Source: Chamaecyparis obtusa (taxonomy: Eukaryota; Streptophyta; Pinopsida; Cupressales; Cupressaceae). From it: a stretch of DNA of 64,000 nucleotides. The position numbers and the translations under genes were made by a program. The notes under the pieces were generated by a model. The model ran no database searches, was not told the origin of the DNA, and saw only the letters and a program-made list of their open reading frames with translations. Location of the stretch: NCBI GenBank assembly GCA_027943335.1, contig BSBK01002801.1, forward strand, positions 525,001-589,000, in the 5' to 3' direction. The stretch's first letter is position 1, and every line of letters starts with the position of its first letter. Below are positions 49,169-62,100 of the stretch, piece by piece.

Positions 49169-51973
49169 GGTTTGCCAGGCCTATTTGCTAATGGTATCAA
49201 TATTTTGTAGTAGGAAGCAGTTTAGTGTATGTCCAACGGTACAGAACATGCTAATTTATTTTATTCCATTTTAGTCACGAGTCTTTAAGTGTGGCTAAAA
49301 GACGGTTCGATGAGGGTCAGAGTGAATGAAAGGTAACACAATAGGCTCTTTAATATATGGTTACTTTTGTGATGTTCTTTCTTAATTTTACTGGATGTAT
49401 TTTTTTAGCTTAAAGCTTATGAGATGGGTTGCCCCTTTATTTTTTGACTTTCTGTTTGGTGGGAAAAAGCATGACACACATATCTCCGTGGTTTGTTTCT
49501 GTATTGATATCAATGACATGGAAAATTATCAAAATAGGTGGAACAAGAAAAATATATATAGACCCAATCTCCCTGAATCAAATTTGTCCCCGACGGAAAG
49601 CACTTTCCATTATTATTGCTTTGTACTGGTTTTACAGTTCGTCCAAGCGTATAAATTTTAGCACACTACAAAGTTCACAGGTTAATATTTTGCAACAGTC
49701 TACTTTTACTCTTAAATTTTAAAAATAGTTTTATTCATTGCCACATTTTTTTCTCTTTGATAAATGCATCTCTTATGCTACAGGTTTTGCTGAATTCATG
49801 TTTGTGCCTTTTTCTTAATAGCGTCTTGTTTTGCTCACGATGGATGATATATTGCTATTTGAGAAGAAAAATTCATTTGTCTTGCATTCACAGTTTTGTT
49901 CTTTTTGCCCCATTTAATTTGGTAGTGGATTCATTTTACCACCATTTGTAGATGATCATGAATACCTCAGTAGATTTTTTGGCATCTTTTTTTACGAAGC
50001 AAATTGTGTTCATGGATAAATATTAATTTGTTTGATTATTCACGAATCTGTCCGAATTTGGTGTTCTTTTTTCTTGTGGACTTTGAATTAGTTACTTGGA
50101 GGTGAGGATACTTGCATCGAAACTACACTAAACTATAAATTAGTGTTTTTTTTTAAATTTCAAAGCTCTATCTAGGTTGACTGATGCCCGTTGATACAAG
50201 AGCAAAATAATCTGATGATTTCTTGAATTAAGAGTACTCTTAATTTCTTTATATAAGACATGCTATTTGTGTAAGTGCTTTGCAGATTTTTGTTAACAGT
50301 GTCATTGACAAAACGTCTATGATTCTTACCACATTAGATAATTTCACTATGGTTGGGCTTTATCCATCAAAGTGCAATACGGTTCAAACACTAATTATTC
50401 TGGATTAATTTTATGATAGATGTGGGTATTAGTAATTAATCTTGCAATTTGGGCCGGACAGTCTTCAATTTGATAATGACATCTCGTACAACAATCTGAA
50501 ATTTTTATTGGTTGTCTTCTATTGTGGTGGATTGAATATATGGATCCACAACTTTTAAAAATTGTGGATATGTTCTAGAGTATGTTCTGAGCTTATTGAT
50601 CTTGTGTTGTTACTCTGATTTGCTTAATCTGTCTGCCCTGCCATTTGAATTTATAGTATTATTGAATACTTTTACATGCTAGCTAGATCACTAAAAGATG
50701 AATCTTAGGCCAATTCTTGGAAAATGATCGGCTTTGCGATTATACAAGTGATTAAAAACAACAATCTTTAAACATGTTGACAGGGTAGATTTGTGATGTA
50801 ATCTTGACCTATTTGAGTCTTCTTTTCCTCGTTGAAGATTTTGATGTATTGAGCCCTATCTGCCTGTTTGATTTATGTTGTCTTGGAGCTTGATTTCCCC
50901 CCTTCTGTTCCAGGTTACTTGTCTCCATTTCCCTTTGTTCTAAGCCTTGTAAACGGCCATTATTTCTGTCCAAATCTAAGTAGAGTTTTAAGACCCCTTA
51001 AACATTCTTTGCCATCAAATACTAACTCTTGTCCTTGTGAACTGTTGTGTTCATCTCCATTATCCATTCATAACCTTGCACCATCTAGCCTTAGTTTTGA
51101 GCCCCTAAGTTTTTAGTTCTTTATTCATCATTGTTACATCTTTATCACCATCATACAGATTGGAGTACACACTTTTTCCCAGTGATATATGTGGAGTCTT
51201 GTCAAAATTACTAATGGGAGGATTAATTAAACGATACTCATATTGAGGATTGATGACAAACAAGAAATCATTAAACGACATAACGAGTTTCAATTGTCTG
51301 GTTTGTGAGATGCATAAGATCTCTTTACCTTTTAGTTTCTAGTGCCGACTTTTGTGGTTGAGTCATCAATACATGGTTGAACTTCATCACATTTAAGGAA
51401 CTAAGCTCCTCTCTTTTATTAACCTCGTTAACATTTTGTTGTTAATCAACATCTTTTCAAACAAGTTTTAAGTTTTTTTTAATGTAAATAATTCTTTCCC
51501 TACAATAGCTAATCATGGTTTGGTACATTTTTTTTTTCTTGCTTCGTGAAAATATAGATTTGTATTACTAATTTAAAAGCATGTGCATATATTTGTAGAA
51601 CACCAAATGTCACAGCCCCCAAATATCTACCATGGCCTTATACACAACCCATGATTTAACTATTTGCAAACACCATTGAAACAAAACTTTGATATCTATT
51701 GTGAGTTTGTTGTCGTTAGTCTGATCCATGCCCTTCCTCCTAGACCACTAAACCAAAATTGGCCTCCCACCATAATCATCATTAACAACTATTGTGATGA
51801 AATCCCACCAATTCAAAAAATGCTATTATGGCATGACATTCAATTTTACATACAAAACATGGATTGACAATTAAAAAAAAAAGGGGGGGGCTTTAGCCCT
51901 TGGAAGTAGTCTTATCCATATTGGTCATAATGCTTTCACAAGTCCATTGATCCAAAAGTCCTCATCTCTGTGG
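49169..51973. other. 3' flank of the P2 gene, no further genes seen
   Basis: The first few hundred bases should include the 3' UTR. Beyond that, AT-rich DNA with only short, motif-free reading frames is visible. Confidence 0.5.
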
Positions 51974-52109
51974 TTTGAGTAGGATTTCCTCACACACCAA
52001 ATGATTAATGCTAGAGCTCATCCTTCCTCTCACCAACCACCTTTGAGTAGGATTACCTCACACTCCAAATTATTAAGGCTAGAGCTCATCCTTCCTCTCA
52101 CCAACTGCC
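51974..52109. repeat. Tandem duplication, unit 68 bp
   Basis: Two copies (51974-52041 and 52042-52109) of a unit starting TTTGAGTAGGATT and containing CTAGAGCTCATCC differ at only a few bases, so the duplication is fairly recent. Confidence 0.85.
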
Positions 52110-52760
52110 CGCCAAAACCCTCCGTCTGCTCTAATCCCTTTACTTGGCACCACACTTTTGCTAGCCATTCTTGCTTCAAGCGTCCATGAATCACCCAGCG
52201 AACCTCTGCCTTTGAACCAAGTTCAGAACACCAAACCAAAAACAGTGCCACATTGTTGGAATTAATCCCAAAGTGATGAGCATGAACTCGTCCCCAAGGA
52301 TATAGTCGACAATCTGGAGGAAAAGGCAATCATGGATCTTGAAAATAAACTTCAACCTTTTCTCCTTAATCTCACCACAAAAAGCAAGCCTCCATGATTT
52401 TTGCTCACTCCTCTCAATATTTCAAGTGCAAACTCTAAATACATTTGTCTCCCATCACCAATAAATAGATGGGGGATATTGGGAATGAAGGCCCCTAATT
52501 AATGAATGTAGAGCGAAATGTCATATTGTCTCTAAACCACTTTGAGTAATGATCACACTGCTTACAACGCTTGTGTACTTGGCCAATCTTCATCTCATGT
52601 AATGTCATTGAAACTTTCCCATCATGATGTGTCATTATTAAAATCTAATGTCAGAGCCTAGCTTGTCAACTACGTCATTGCCCACATTGTAAATATGCTA
52701 CGATAAAGATGATCTTTTAATTAAGGCATTCCCAATCACTAATGAATTAGTTTCTATGTG
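52110..52760 (-). pseudogene. Unassigned coding-like relic
   Basis: The minus strand reads as protein-like segments in changing frames: VIGNALIK near 52720, then HHDGKVSMTLHEMKIGQVHK near 52590, and GRVHAHHFGINSNN near 52280. VGNALI and QVH/VHAH patterns occur in plant PPR proteins, so a decayed PPR gene is possible but weakly supported. Frames change several times and stops are frequent. Confidence 0.22.
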
Positions 52761-53399
52761 AATTTTCTCTGCTCCCAAACTCTTTGGCCCCGTTTGTTTG
52801 CAGAATTGAAATTTGAGTCAAACTTTGATTATCTCAAAATTAGGTTTTGTGTATTCGGAAGATAGTTTGGACCGTTTGGTTGACTACTGTTTAGTTCTAC
52901 ATTTTGAATTGGAATTAGAATTTGACAAGAAAAAATGTAAGTTTTTTAAATTATTATATAATGTTTTAATTTGATATTTTATTTATTTTGTCCATTTTTT
53001 TATTTATATTTTTTAAATTAATTTATATTTTTATATAGTAAATCATAAACAAAATTTAATTTTTTTTTTCAATATTGTGAATATTTAAGTTAACTTTTTT
53101 AAAATAATTTTATCCATTATCTTTAACAATATTATAACAAGAAAATAATTATAACATTGCTCGATATCACATCAAAATATAAATAAGTCATATAGTCCAC
53201 ATATCTATTTCTGCATAATGACCCAACAAAATAGTGCGATTGTTGCACAAGTAAACATCGTAAAAACATGACTTCGGCTTTATAGGTAGCCTCCACTTTT
53301 GCAATAGCTTTGTCGAACGCTTTGCAAGACTTGCACTTGACATCCACAACAAGTATATGTGTAGAAGGTGCAGATGATGTAGACATCTAAATATTGTGC

Positions 53400-53490
53400 A
53401 ATTAACAACCTTTTTCTTATTTATGCAAGTCCAAAATTTACGCTTTGGATTAGTGTTTGTGTGTGACGTCCAACACGCAACGCACTCCAT
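53400..53490 (-). pseudogene. Possible GRF-type zinc-finger relic
   Basis: ACWTSHTNTNPKRKFWTC matches the spacing of GRF zinc fingers (C-x2-T-S-x-T-x2-N-P-x-R-x-F-W/Y-x-C). The matching frame then passes out of register and ends. In plants, GRF-finger ORFs are often transposon-associated. A word GGCCCCGTTTGTTTG at 52788-52802, typical of DNA-transposon termini, lies 600 bases away, but no matching right terminus was found. Confidence 0.3.
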
Positions 53491-53996
53491 CAGTCACACA
53501 TAGGGACATTTATCATAGCCATCACCATTGTATCAAACAAATTTTGTTCATTCATACTATTTTTGTTTATTCATATAACAACATGACTATATTCTATCAG
53601 TACAAATTGAAAAAGTTTCATTTATGTTGATATTACGAATTTATACAAAAAATATAATGACACAACTATAGCATCAGATAGAAGATGGGGAAGAACAATA
53701 TCCACAAACTGAATGGTGGTGTGAAAACACACTGTTAAATAAGAAAACACAAGAAAATCTACGCTCTACGCCCTTATGCCCCACATTCGATGAGCAACCA
53801 TCTCATATCCCGCTCATTCTTCCCATTACTTTTCGTATTGTTAGATGGTCAATCCTGCATCTACAAAGTAAACATGATAGAAAAACTAAAACTTGTTTAT
53901 TTTTAAATGGAATACACCAAAGAGTACCATCAGAAATATTGACCGTTTACAAACATGAACAGTAAACAATCATTAAATAGCTCATTTTTTTATCAA

Positions 53997-54256
53997 CATA
54001 TGTAGATATTTTTGGCATCAATGTTTGAAATAGCTTTTGGATTCAATTGTGTAGATAGTTTTGGATCACACTCTGTGATCCATCATTATGATGAAATAGA
54101 CCAAAATGATTGCAATAGACCAAAATGATGGACTTTTTCTTTCAATCATTTTGCTCTCTTCCATCCTGATGAAGGAGCATAGAGTGTGATCAGAAATGTT
54201 GATGCCAAAATCGAATCCAGAAGTTATTTCAAATATTTTTAATGTCAGCATATGTG
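53997..54256. mobile_element. Foldback / MITE-like element
   Basis: Two inverted arms of about 80 bp (53997-54077 and 54179-54256) surround a centre of about 100 bp. Matching words are ACATATG, TTTGAAATA-CTT-TGGATTC and GATCACACTCT. The left arm ends in the small palindrome GGATCACACTCTGTGATCC. The centre holds a twofold AATAGACCAAAATGAT repeat. No ORF is present. A duplicated ATATGTGTAGTCTCA lies at and just beyond the right end (54250-54264 and 54275-54289). Confidence 0.6.
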
Positions 54257-54289
54257 TAGTCTCACTTTATCATTATATGTGTAGTCTCA

Positions 54290-55097
54290 GAACTATCCAT
54301 TTCTGTTTTTGTACCTATCACGTGGTTTTTAAAAATGAATGAAAAATGAAAAGAAATTCAAGATGAAATAGAGCATTGAACAAAGTAGAATTATTCCACT
54401 TAATTTCATAATGCAACAGTAATAACAAGATGGTTAGGGTATATACATACAAAATCATGAACAATACAATCATCTACCAAAACACATTTATAACACTGTT
54501 GGCAAACATATTTGTCTTCTTCTTTTTAAATGAAAATAAATAAAGACTCTATATTCCTAAGACAAATGGTTCATCAATAGTTGGGTAAGCATAAGAAATT
54601 GCTTCCCTTTGAATTTCTAAGGTTTAGCTTCCTTTTAAGATTTTCAATGAATTATCGACAACAAAGTAAACATATACACTTTTAACCAGAAAGTGCGGAA
54701 GGAACTCTCGAATACTCCTAGGTATTGAGGTAATTTAAGAACCAACAAACTAATAAACCACACTATGAAAGAACTGAGATTTACTAACTATTTCTGAAAA
54801 CAAAGGAACCTATAAAGTAACTTAAGAAAGACGAACTAGAAAGAAACCCAAAGCGACTGAATATGAATAACATATGCACAGATTTAAATGTATCAACTTC
54901 CAAAGCAATTCATACATTCCAGAGTTTGATTCAAAGATCTAAACCATACCATGCATTCATATATTCATATAAGATTAGATCAAAGTCTAATAAAAAATCA
55001 GTCACAACTGTTTCGGAAAAAAAAAGACTATGCTAACTATCTACTGCCAAAAAGAAACTATCTATTTCCTATATGTATTTTCTAACCTCTTAACTGT
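54290..55097. other. AT-rich DNA, possibly including the 3' LTR of the Gypsy element
   Basis: No gene is visible. The Gypsy element's 3' LTR should lie to the left of its extra ORF. I could not fix a TG...CA boundary because the partner LTR is outside the window. Confidence 0.4.
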
Positions 55098-55261
55098 TCA
55101 ATGTTCCAGAATCAATAGTTTAAAGTCCAAGAGAGCCTCCAAAAAAACCCGGCCTCTCGGACACCAGAAAAATCGTTTAAACCAATTTACATAACTAAAA
55201 ATAGAGTTTTCGAACACGTCATTTAAAACATAAAACAAGGGAAATGCTATCCCGAAAATTA

Positions 55262-58200
55262 CTAAATCCCATCGAGGCCTTCTGACGTGGCGGTCTGTAC
55301 GAGCTTCCAGGATCGGAACACGTTCACTAGTTCCTGGGCTGGCTGAAAATGCAAATTCTTCAAGCCTGAAAGCTTCGCCCGTGTCGCATTCTTTTCCCAC
55401 CTCAACTCCCTGATCCTCTCCATCTGCTTTGGCAACTGGCCTCGATTCAACAACATAGACTCCACATTTGCAATCCTGGTGAAATCTTGAACTGTAGGCA
55501 CTTCATTTTCTTTGAGGGCATTCATGGTATCTGTAAAGACATTGACATGACATCTACATCCCTGTTACCCTCGTCAATCTGCAAAATACTCGAGGGGTTC
55601 ACTATTTTAATGTCTTTGAGGGCGTCCGCATGCATATCAGCACCTCTTTCTCTATTGCTTTGGCTTGAGAGACCGCAGCTTTGAACATTGTGTTTTTCCA
55701 TCTAAAGTTCTGCTTCAAGACGAACAGCATACACGGATCTACCAGCTTCATCGAATTCTCAGCTAAGAACTTAGTTACACCATAGGTTTCTATTTCTTAG
55801 ACTTGTGTGACGATCGCTGCGCATTTTTCTTCTTCCATTTCCCAGTTCGGAACCAGGGTTTGAACCTCACCGAGTAATCCTTCTCCATCTAGGCAAGTAG
55901 ATATGAACTCGCGGATGAAAGCACTTCCTTCAGTGATAACATTGTTTATCCAAGACTTCACGACCTCCATCAGAATTCTCCCATGTTGCATCTTCTTAAC
56001 CAACCTTTGGTTTTCAACCGAATTCGGATCAAAATCTTGTGAAGACTAGGCCAACGGTAGTACTCCGTCATCAGTGAGCGAGGAAAGAAATTCAGCCATG
56101 GTAAAAACCAACTATTTCAACTCACGTTTTTCCCTCTCATCTTTTTGGGACTATCCAAGCATATGATTGGCTGATAATTTAAATATGTGATCCCTAGAAT
56201 CCCTATTTAGAACACCAAGTTCCATCTTCGTAATTTCAAAGTCCTCAGCCTCTGGTTCCTGAATTCCCTCTTTTAGGCCTGAAAGTGGCTATTTCTACAG
56301 TCACCTTTCTAGTAGATGGGTCGGTAGATAGCCTAGCATCACTCTTCATTCTTTTTGCTTTGGGGGTCCGGGTAGCATATTTAGTGACGATTTCTTTTAC
56401 AGGAAATGAAATGGGTTTGTAGCTCTTTCTCTTATTCACTGATTCAGTTAGCCAGGGAGGAACTGAACCAGTCATCATCCGGTTGTCAGGCGTTTTGATG
56501 GGAGTACTTTCAACCTGAGATACTTCTGTATTAATGGTAAGAACCTCTTGAACCTTCTCTTGCTGATCTGAGGAAAAGGAGATATCTTCATCATTGATCT
56601 CAACATCCAGATCTCAAAATGGTTCGAGCCCTCAACTTTATATCATCTTCTTCTTTCCTATTCCAATCTATATCTAGGGGACTTCTTGCTTCTACATTGC
56701 TTGCCTCTAAACTTGTGACTTCGAAACTATTTTCTTCCACGCCCTTAATATCAAAATGCAATTGCAACATTTTGATCTGTGAAATAACAAGCCTGGAATG
56801 ATCTCGTTTCCAGATTGCCTCCTCATTACCGAGATCTTCCCATAGGTCCTCGAGGTGTGAACTGGGTGAAGGATAATTACTTAAGCTTAAAACTTGCCTG
56901 GCAAAGCCCTTGTTATCAAAGCCCCTTCTTAACTCATAAAACTGTAAATGAAAACTCAACAGGTTGCTTCCAATCACCGAAGCGTCCATCATATTGTTAC
57001 AGGCCAAATTGCCAATTTTAACTGGGAACATAGAAGGCCATTTTTCTTCTAGCATGGTATTTTTAACAACCACAAACAACTACCTGCAAACTTCTGCCAA
57101 AATGAAACAGTCGAAAGCGAACCTTGGGAGCCTGAGAGGTTCATCATCAAAGCCACCAACCTGGATGTAGGTGAAATGTGGGAACTGCATATATAGACTT
57201 CCATAAGTTTGAATCAATTTCTGTGCCTCCAATGAAACTCTTTGGTTAGGGACCCCTACCAGTTGTTGACACAATTTACCCAGGAAAACATTATGAACCT
57301 TCCTGTAATTTTCCAAAATTTTATCTTTTCTTAATAATGGACAATATTCATAAATAAAAAAATCTTCATTCCAAGGAACATGCCGAATAGCAGACAAATC
57401 CTCTGTGCACGCTAGGTAGTATATCAAATAGGAAGACATAAATAAATCCTTTTTAATGGCTTGAGCTTGCTTAAGTTGGTCCCTTAGGGTACTAGCAATG
57501 ATTTCCGCCCAATCAATATGTTGCCCTCCTTCCAAGACTATCTCAATAAAATGAAACATCCACTCCTCATACAGAAGAACCTATTCTGAACCTTTAATCC
57601 AATGAAGCAACACTATTACATCATGAATAAGAGGTTTCATGTGATTTTTGGTAAGAACTTTAGGTAATTGAGACTCGCCTTTGTAATTGGTTTGAGTCCA
57701 CTTCTTAGCCACATGACTCTAATTTTTATCTACGTTTTCTCTATATTGAGCTAAAGATTGGGTGGGAGTAAAACTGACAAGGTATTCCTCCGGGATTTTA
57801 AAAACAGCCATAATAGTCTCCCTATTGATTGGCACAAGAGTTTGGCCTTCTACATTCAAAATGCACTTGGATTTGACATCATATCTATTAATAAATTGCT
57901 GAACCAATTCTGGACATACAGTTGACACTGGAGAAGCCGCGGCTTCTAATAATCCACTCAATAGGAACTCTAGACTATGATCTTTCGTTGCACGGTTTGT
58001 GAGGTCAACTGCTATTTTCTCTACTGATATTCCTAACAGGTCTGTATCTGAGACAATAGGAGCTCGACATTGCAAATTCTTGACATTCCCGAAGAAATGT
58101 AAATTGGACCTCATCTCTTCCTGAGGAATAAAAACACAAACTCCCCCCCCCCCCCCTAATCAATACATCAAACATCAATAGGAAATAAGGAAAAGCTTTA

Positions 58201-58476
58201 GGAGCTACTTGTTTATGCAGACTTGAAACAAATTCTTCTCCCACAACCAAGACTCCGCAAGAAAATAGCAGGAAAGAAAAACTTATAGAGCTGTTTATAT
58301 TTTGAAAGATTAATGCTCAGAAAAATCAATTTTAATGAGCATAAGTCGGGGACATTAATTCCAAATGATGTGAATAGTAATGACTCAGCAATAGGAGGTC
58401 CTTGAAATCTGCCATCTTTAATATCATTATTAATCATCCCCCAAGTGATATCTCCCGCTCGTGCTAATGATTTCAT
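55262..58476 (-). pseudogene. Extra ORF 3' of Gypsy pol
   Basis: A protein of roughly 1,000 residues can be followed from Met 58476, broken by stops and several frameshifts. The N-terminal block contains FQGPPIAESLLFTSFGIN, then APKAFPYFLLMFDVLI next to a G14 run (58143-58156) where the frame slips. The segment 58114-57719 includes INRETIMAVFKIPEEY, placed like the V-T-x3-I-x2-V-T-G-x-P motif of the LINE and LTR-element extra ORFs. The segment 57559-57080 has DWAEIIASTLRDQLKQAQ and FMSSYLIYYLAC. Segments 57079-55262 are charged and less ordered. There is no catalytic motif. It resembles additional ORFs of some plant Gypsy elements by position, and its function is unknown. Confidence 0.6.
58143..58156 (-). 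repeat. G14 homopolymer within the extra ORF
   Basis: Fourteen C on the plus strand (G on the coding strand) sit exactly where the coding frame changes between the 58250-58005 and 58114-57719 segments. Confidence 0.85.
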
Positions 58477-58639
58477 TAATCGTCACCCAAAACTTCATCC
58501 GAGACTTGCTTTATTATTCCCGTCAAATCAAACTGCCCTTCTTAAAAACTTAACCATCATTGCGCCGTTAGCTTATGCCATGTGTCCCATCAACTATCCT
58601 TTGACTTACTACTTTGCTCGTAATCTATCTTCGAACCTC

Positions 58640-58800
58640 TTCAAACTACTTTGAACCGGAGTTCAAAGTGGTTCACCACTGAAAAGAAGTTTAGGCTGGG
58701 GCCCACTTGCAGAAAATAATCGTTAGAAAAGAAAACATTCATTGAACTACTTCGAACTGCTTTGAACTGGAGTTCAAAGTGGTTCAAAGTGGTTCAAGTG
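58640..58800 (-). promoter_or_regulatory. Palindrome cluster in the spacer between integrase and the extra ORF
   Basis: Two hairpins lie about 110 bases apart: ACTTTGAAC cgga GTTCAAAGT (58648-58669, 9-bp stem) and CTTTGAAC tgga GTTCAAAG (58760-58779, 8-bp stem). Further GTTCAAAGTGG and TTGAAC words surround each. A role as promoter, RNA structure or protein-binding array for the extra ORF is inference. Confidence 0.45.
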
Positions 58801-59160
58801 AGGCATGAATCTTGGAAAAGATTCGTCCAAGGAAGACTGAATTTGAAATTGACAAACTTTGAAGGACATAGATGCTTGAAGAATTACTGCAAGGAAGAAC
58901 TTTCAAGGGAACACGCTAAATGAACTTCAAACAAAATGAACTAGAAAGGGTCCTAGACACTTCAACAATGGCGACTCTGACTGTCTCTAACATCGGCTCT
59001 AGTTGGGGACTGCATATTACTCAATGTGCAGAGAACTCTGAAAACTGGTTTCGCAGAAAAAGCTAACAAAGGGAAAGAAAAATAGACCACTACTACACAC
59101 CAAAAAGGAAAGCAGGGAAAAAATACCTAATATGTACATAGATACTGACTGGGTGCATCA

Positions 59161-62100
59161 TTAAAGTTTGCATAATTTAAGGTCTTGCCCATTGTAGGTA
59201 AAAGACAGATTCACACCATCTGGATAAGATAATCTTAAAGCATTTGAACCAAGAGTTTTAGAGATGATAAATGGGCCCTTCCATAAAGATTCAAATTTTC
59301 CGTGAGATCCTTTGGGCACCCATCTTTTGTCCCATAGAAGCACTTCATCTCCCTTGATAAAGTTACGGGGCCGAGCCCGTATATCAAAAATCTGCTTCAC
59401 CTTCAGCTGATGCTTTGTGATATGATCCACCAATTCCTCCCTTTCTTCTTCTAGTCTACTCAAATGCATGACTCGTTTCTCCAGAGGATCTTTAAAATAC
59501 TGATCTTCAATGACGACTTGAAGCTTAGTTGAGGAGAGTTCTAAAGGCAGAGAAACATGTGCTCCTATCTCATATACTAGTTCGAAGGGGGCCATTCCAA
59601 TTGCTCTTTTCAAAGTGGTTCGATCTGCTCACAAGGCTTCAAACAACTTCTTATGCCACTCACGGGGATTACCATCCATCAACTTTTTCATGATCGCCAC
59701 CAAGTTCTTGTTGCTAGATTCGGCTTGACCATTCCCTTGCGGGAAATAATCAGAGGAATGAGCTAGAGAAACACCATGTTCATAGCAAAAAGCTGAGATT
59801 TCTTCAGAGGAAAAGTAAGTAGCATTATCTGCTACTATCTTAATTGGTACCCCGAACCTGACAAAAATATAATTCAAGAGGAACTCACACACCACCTGAG
59901 AGTTCGCTTTCTTAGTGGGGACAACTTCCACCCACTTGGTAAAATAATCAGTGACCATGAGAATATAAACATGCCCGATGCTAGATGGTGGGTTCAGAGG
60001 TCCAATGAAGTCTATCCCCCATTGCTTGAAGGGCTCATCAACAATTACAGGTTTAAGAGGCAAAGTGGCAAGATGAGGTCTCCCGGTGAAGAGCTGACAT
60101 TTTTCACAGTTTCGAACATATTGGTACGCGTCTTTGAACATGCCAGGCCAGTAAAAATGATTTCGAAGAATCTTGAATGTAGTCACGGTTGATGAGTAGT
60201 GGCCTCCACAAGCTTCATCATGAAATACTTTCAAAAGTTCTTTCTATTGCTCAACATCCACGCATCTTAAGAAGGTTCCATCTATGCCTCTTTTATATAA
60301 TGTCCCCTGGGATATCACATATTTACTCGCTTTCAATTTCAAGTTACGCCTCTCCTTAGGATTTAAATGGTCAGGGCACTCACCATAAGTGAGGAAATAA
60401 GCCCTGTCCAAAAACCAGGGATCACTTAAACTGACAAGCAATGCCATGGGCACTTCATCAATTTTCTCGGACAGCTTACCATTCTCCGCTATCAGCTTGC
60501 ATAAACCTTTCCCCCTTACCAGATTGGTTGGTTTAATCATCAGATCATACTCCTGAATTTTTTCTATCCAAACTGCTCTATTATTCATACCAATCTCTTT
60601 CTGAGTCAAAATACTTTTCACTGCGGTATCAAGCATGAAAACTGTACAATGAGAATGCAATATATAATACTTGAACTATTTTACTGCTTTTACTACGGTG
60701 AAGGCATGTTTTTCCATCTGGGAGTATTTGAGCTCATGCCTTTTCAAAGGTGTGCTCATAAAGGCTATGGGCGCCTCTTGTCCTTTCTCATCTTTTTGTG
60801 TTAATATACCTGATAGAGTATCCTCGGAAGCATAACAATAGATGATAAAATCCCTTTTGAAATTGGGACTCTTTAGCACAGGTGCTTGAGATATTGCATC
60901 TTTAATATTATTGAAGGCTTTGCGCCCATTATCATTCCACTTAAAAGGAATCTTCTCACTCATCATATCAATCATATGCTTAGTAATTTCTGAGAACTCA
61001 GGGACAAATGCATGTGGGAAATTCACCTAGCCGAAGAATGATTTCAATCCACTTCTACTTAATGGCAGGCTCAGCTGTTAAATCGCCTTAACCCTTTCGG
61101 GGTCAATCCGAACACCATCCTTTGAAATGATATGACCTAGTAGCTTTCCTTCCTCCACAAAGAACGTTGATTTCTTGGGGTTCAAGGAGATGCCGTGACT
61201 TCTACACCTCAAGAGCAATGTTTCAAGATCTTTTAGATGTTGACTCCTCTTCTTCAAAAAGACAGTGAGATCATCTAAGTACACCACTATGATTTTGTTC
61301 CGGAGATCCTTGAAAGAGGAATTCATTGCCCTCTGGAAAGTGGCACCCACATTAATCAACCCAAATGACATACGACTATAGGCATAAATTCCCCATGGAT
61401 TGATGAAAGCCATTTTGTGCTGGTCATTCTCTGCCACGCTGATTTGATTGTATTCAGAATAGCCGTCTAGCATAGACATGACTTCAGATCTTGAAACAGC
61501 TTGAAGAACATGCTCCATCACAGGTAGGGCATAGTTATCTTTTAGACTTGCTTGGTTCAGGTTACAAAAATCTACACAAATCTTGATTTCGCCATTTTTC
61601 TTTCTCACAGGAACTATGTTGGCAATCCAAGTTGAATGGTGGATGGGATAGATAATCCTAGCCTGTAGCATTTTTTCCACCTCTCTTAAAATGGCTTCCG
61701 ACACTTTAAGATTATAGTTCCTTAATTTTTGGTGAAATGGGGTGACACCAGGCTTTAAAGGAATTTGATGTTCGAAAAGACCTCCTATGAAATTCTTCAG
61801 GTCCTCATACCCCTAGGTGAAGACATCCCTGTATTCTGTAAGTAACTTTATCAGGTTTTCTTTTTCAGTTGAAGTACACGTTTGACCAATTGAAATCCAT
61901 TTTGGATCCCCTTCCTCTCCTATATCAATTTTGTCATATTCTTTGGCATTATGCACATGGGATATCTTCTCTTTAACTATACTGTCATCTTTTCTCCTGA
62001 ACAAATGTTCTAGAGATACAAGACCCTTGGGGATTTTATTACCTTTCAGTTGAATCACCCCATCACTACCTGCAACATCTTTGTAAACTTCTTTGCAATA

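Noticed and set aside
49395..49951. Short hydrophobic plus-strand frames after the P2 stop, considered as a further gene
   Set aside because: Phe/Leu-rich composition follows the T-rich DNA and no motif or splice structure is visible.
58640..58800. tRNA-like B-box from GGTTCAAAG words
   Set aside because: No A-box, acceptor stem or cloverleaf can be drawn, and the words fit simple palindromes.
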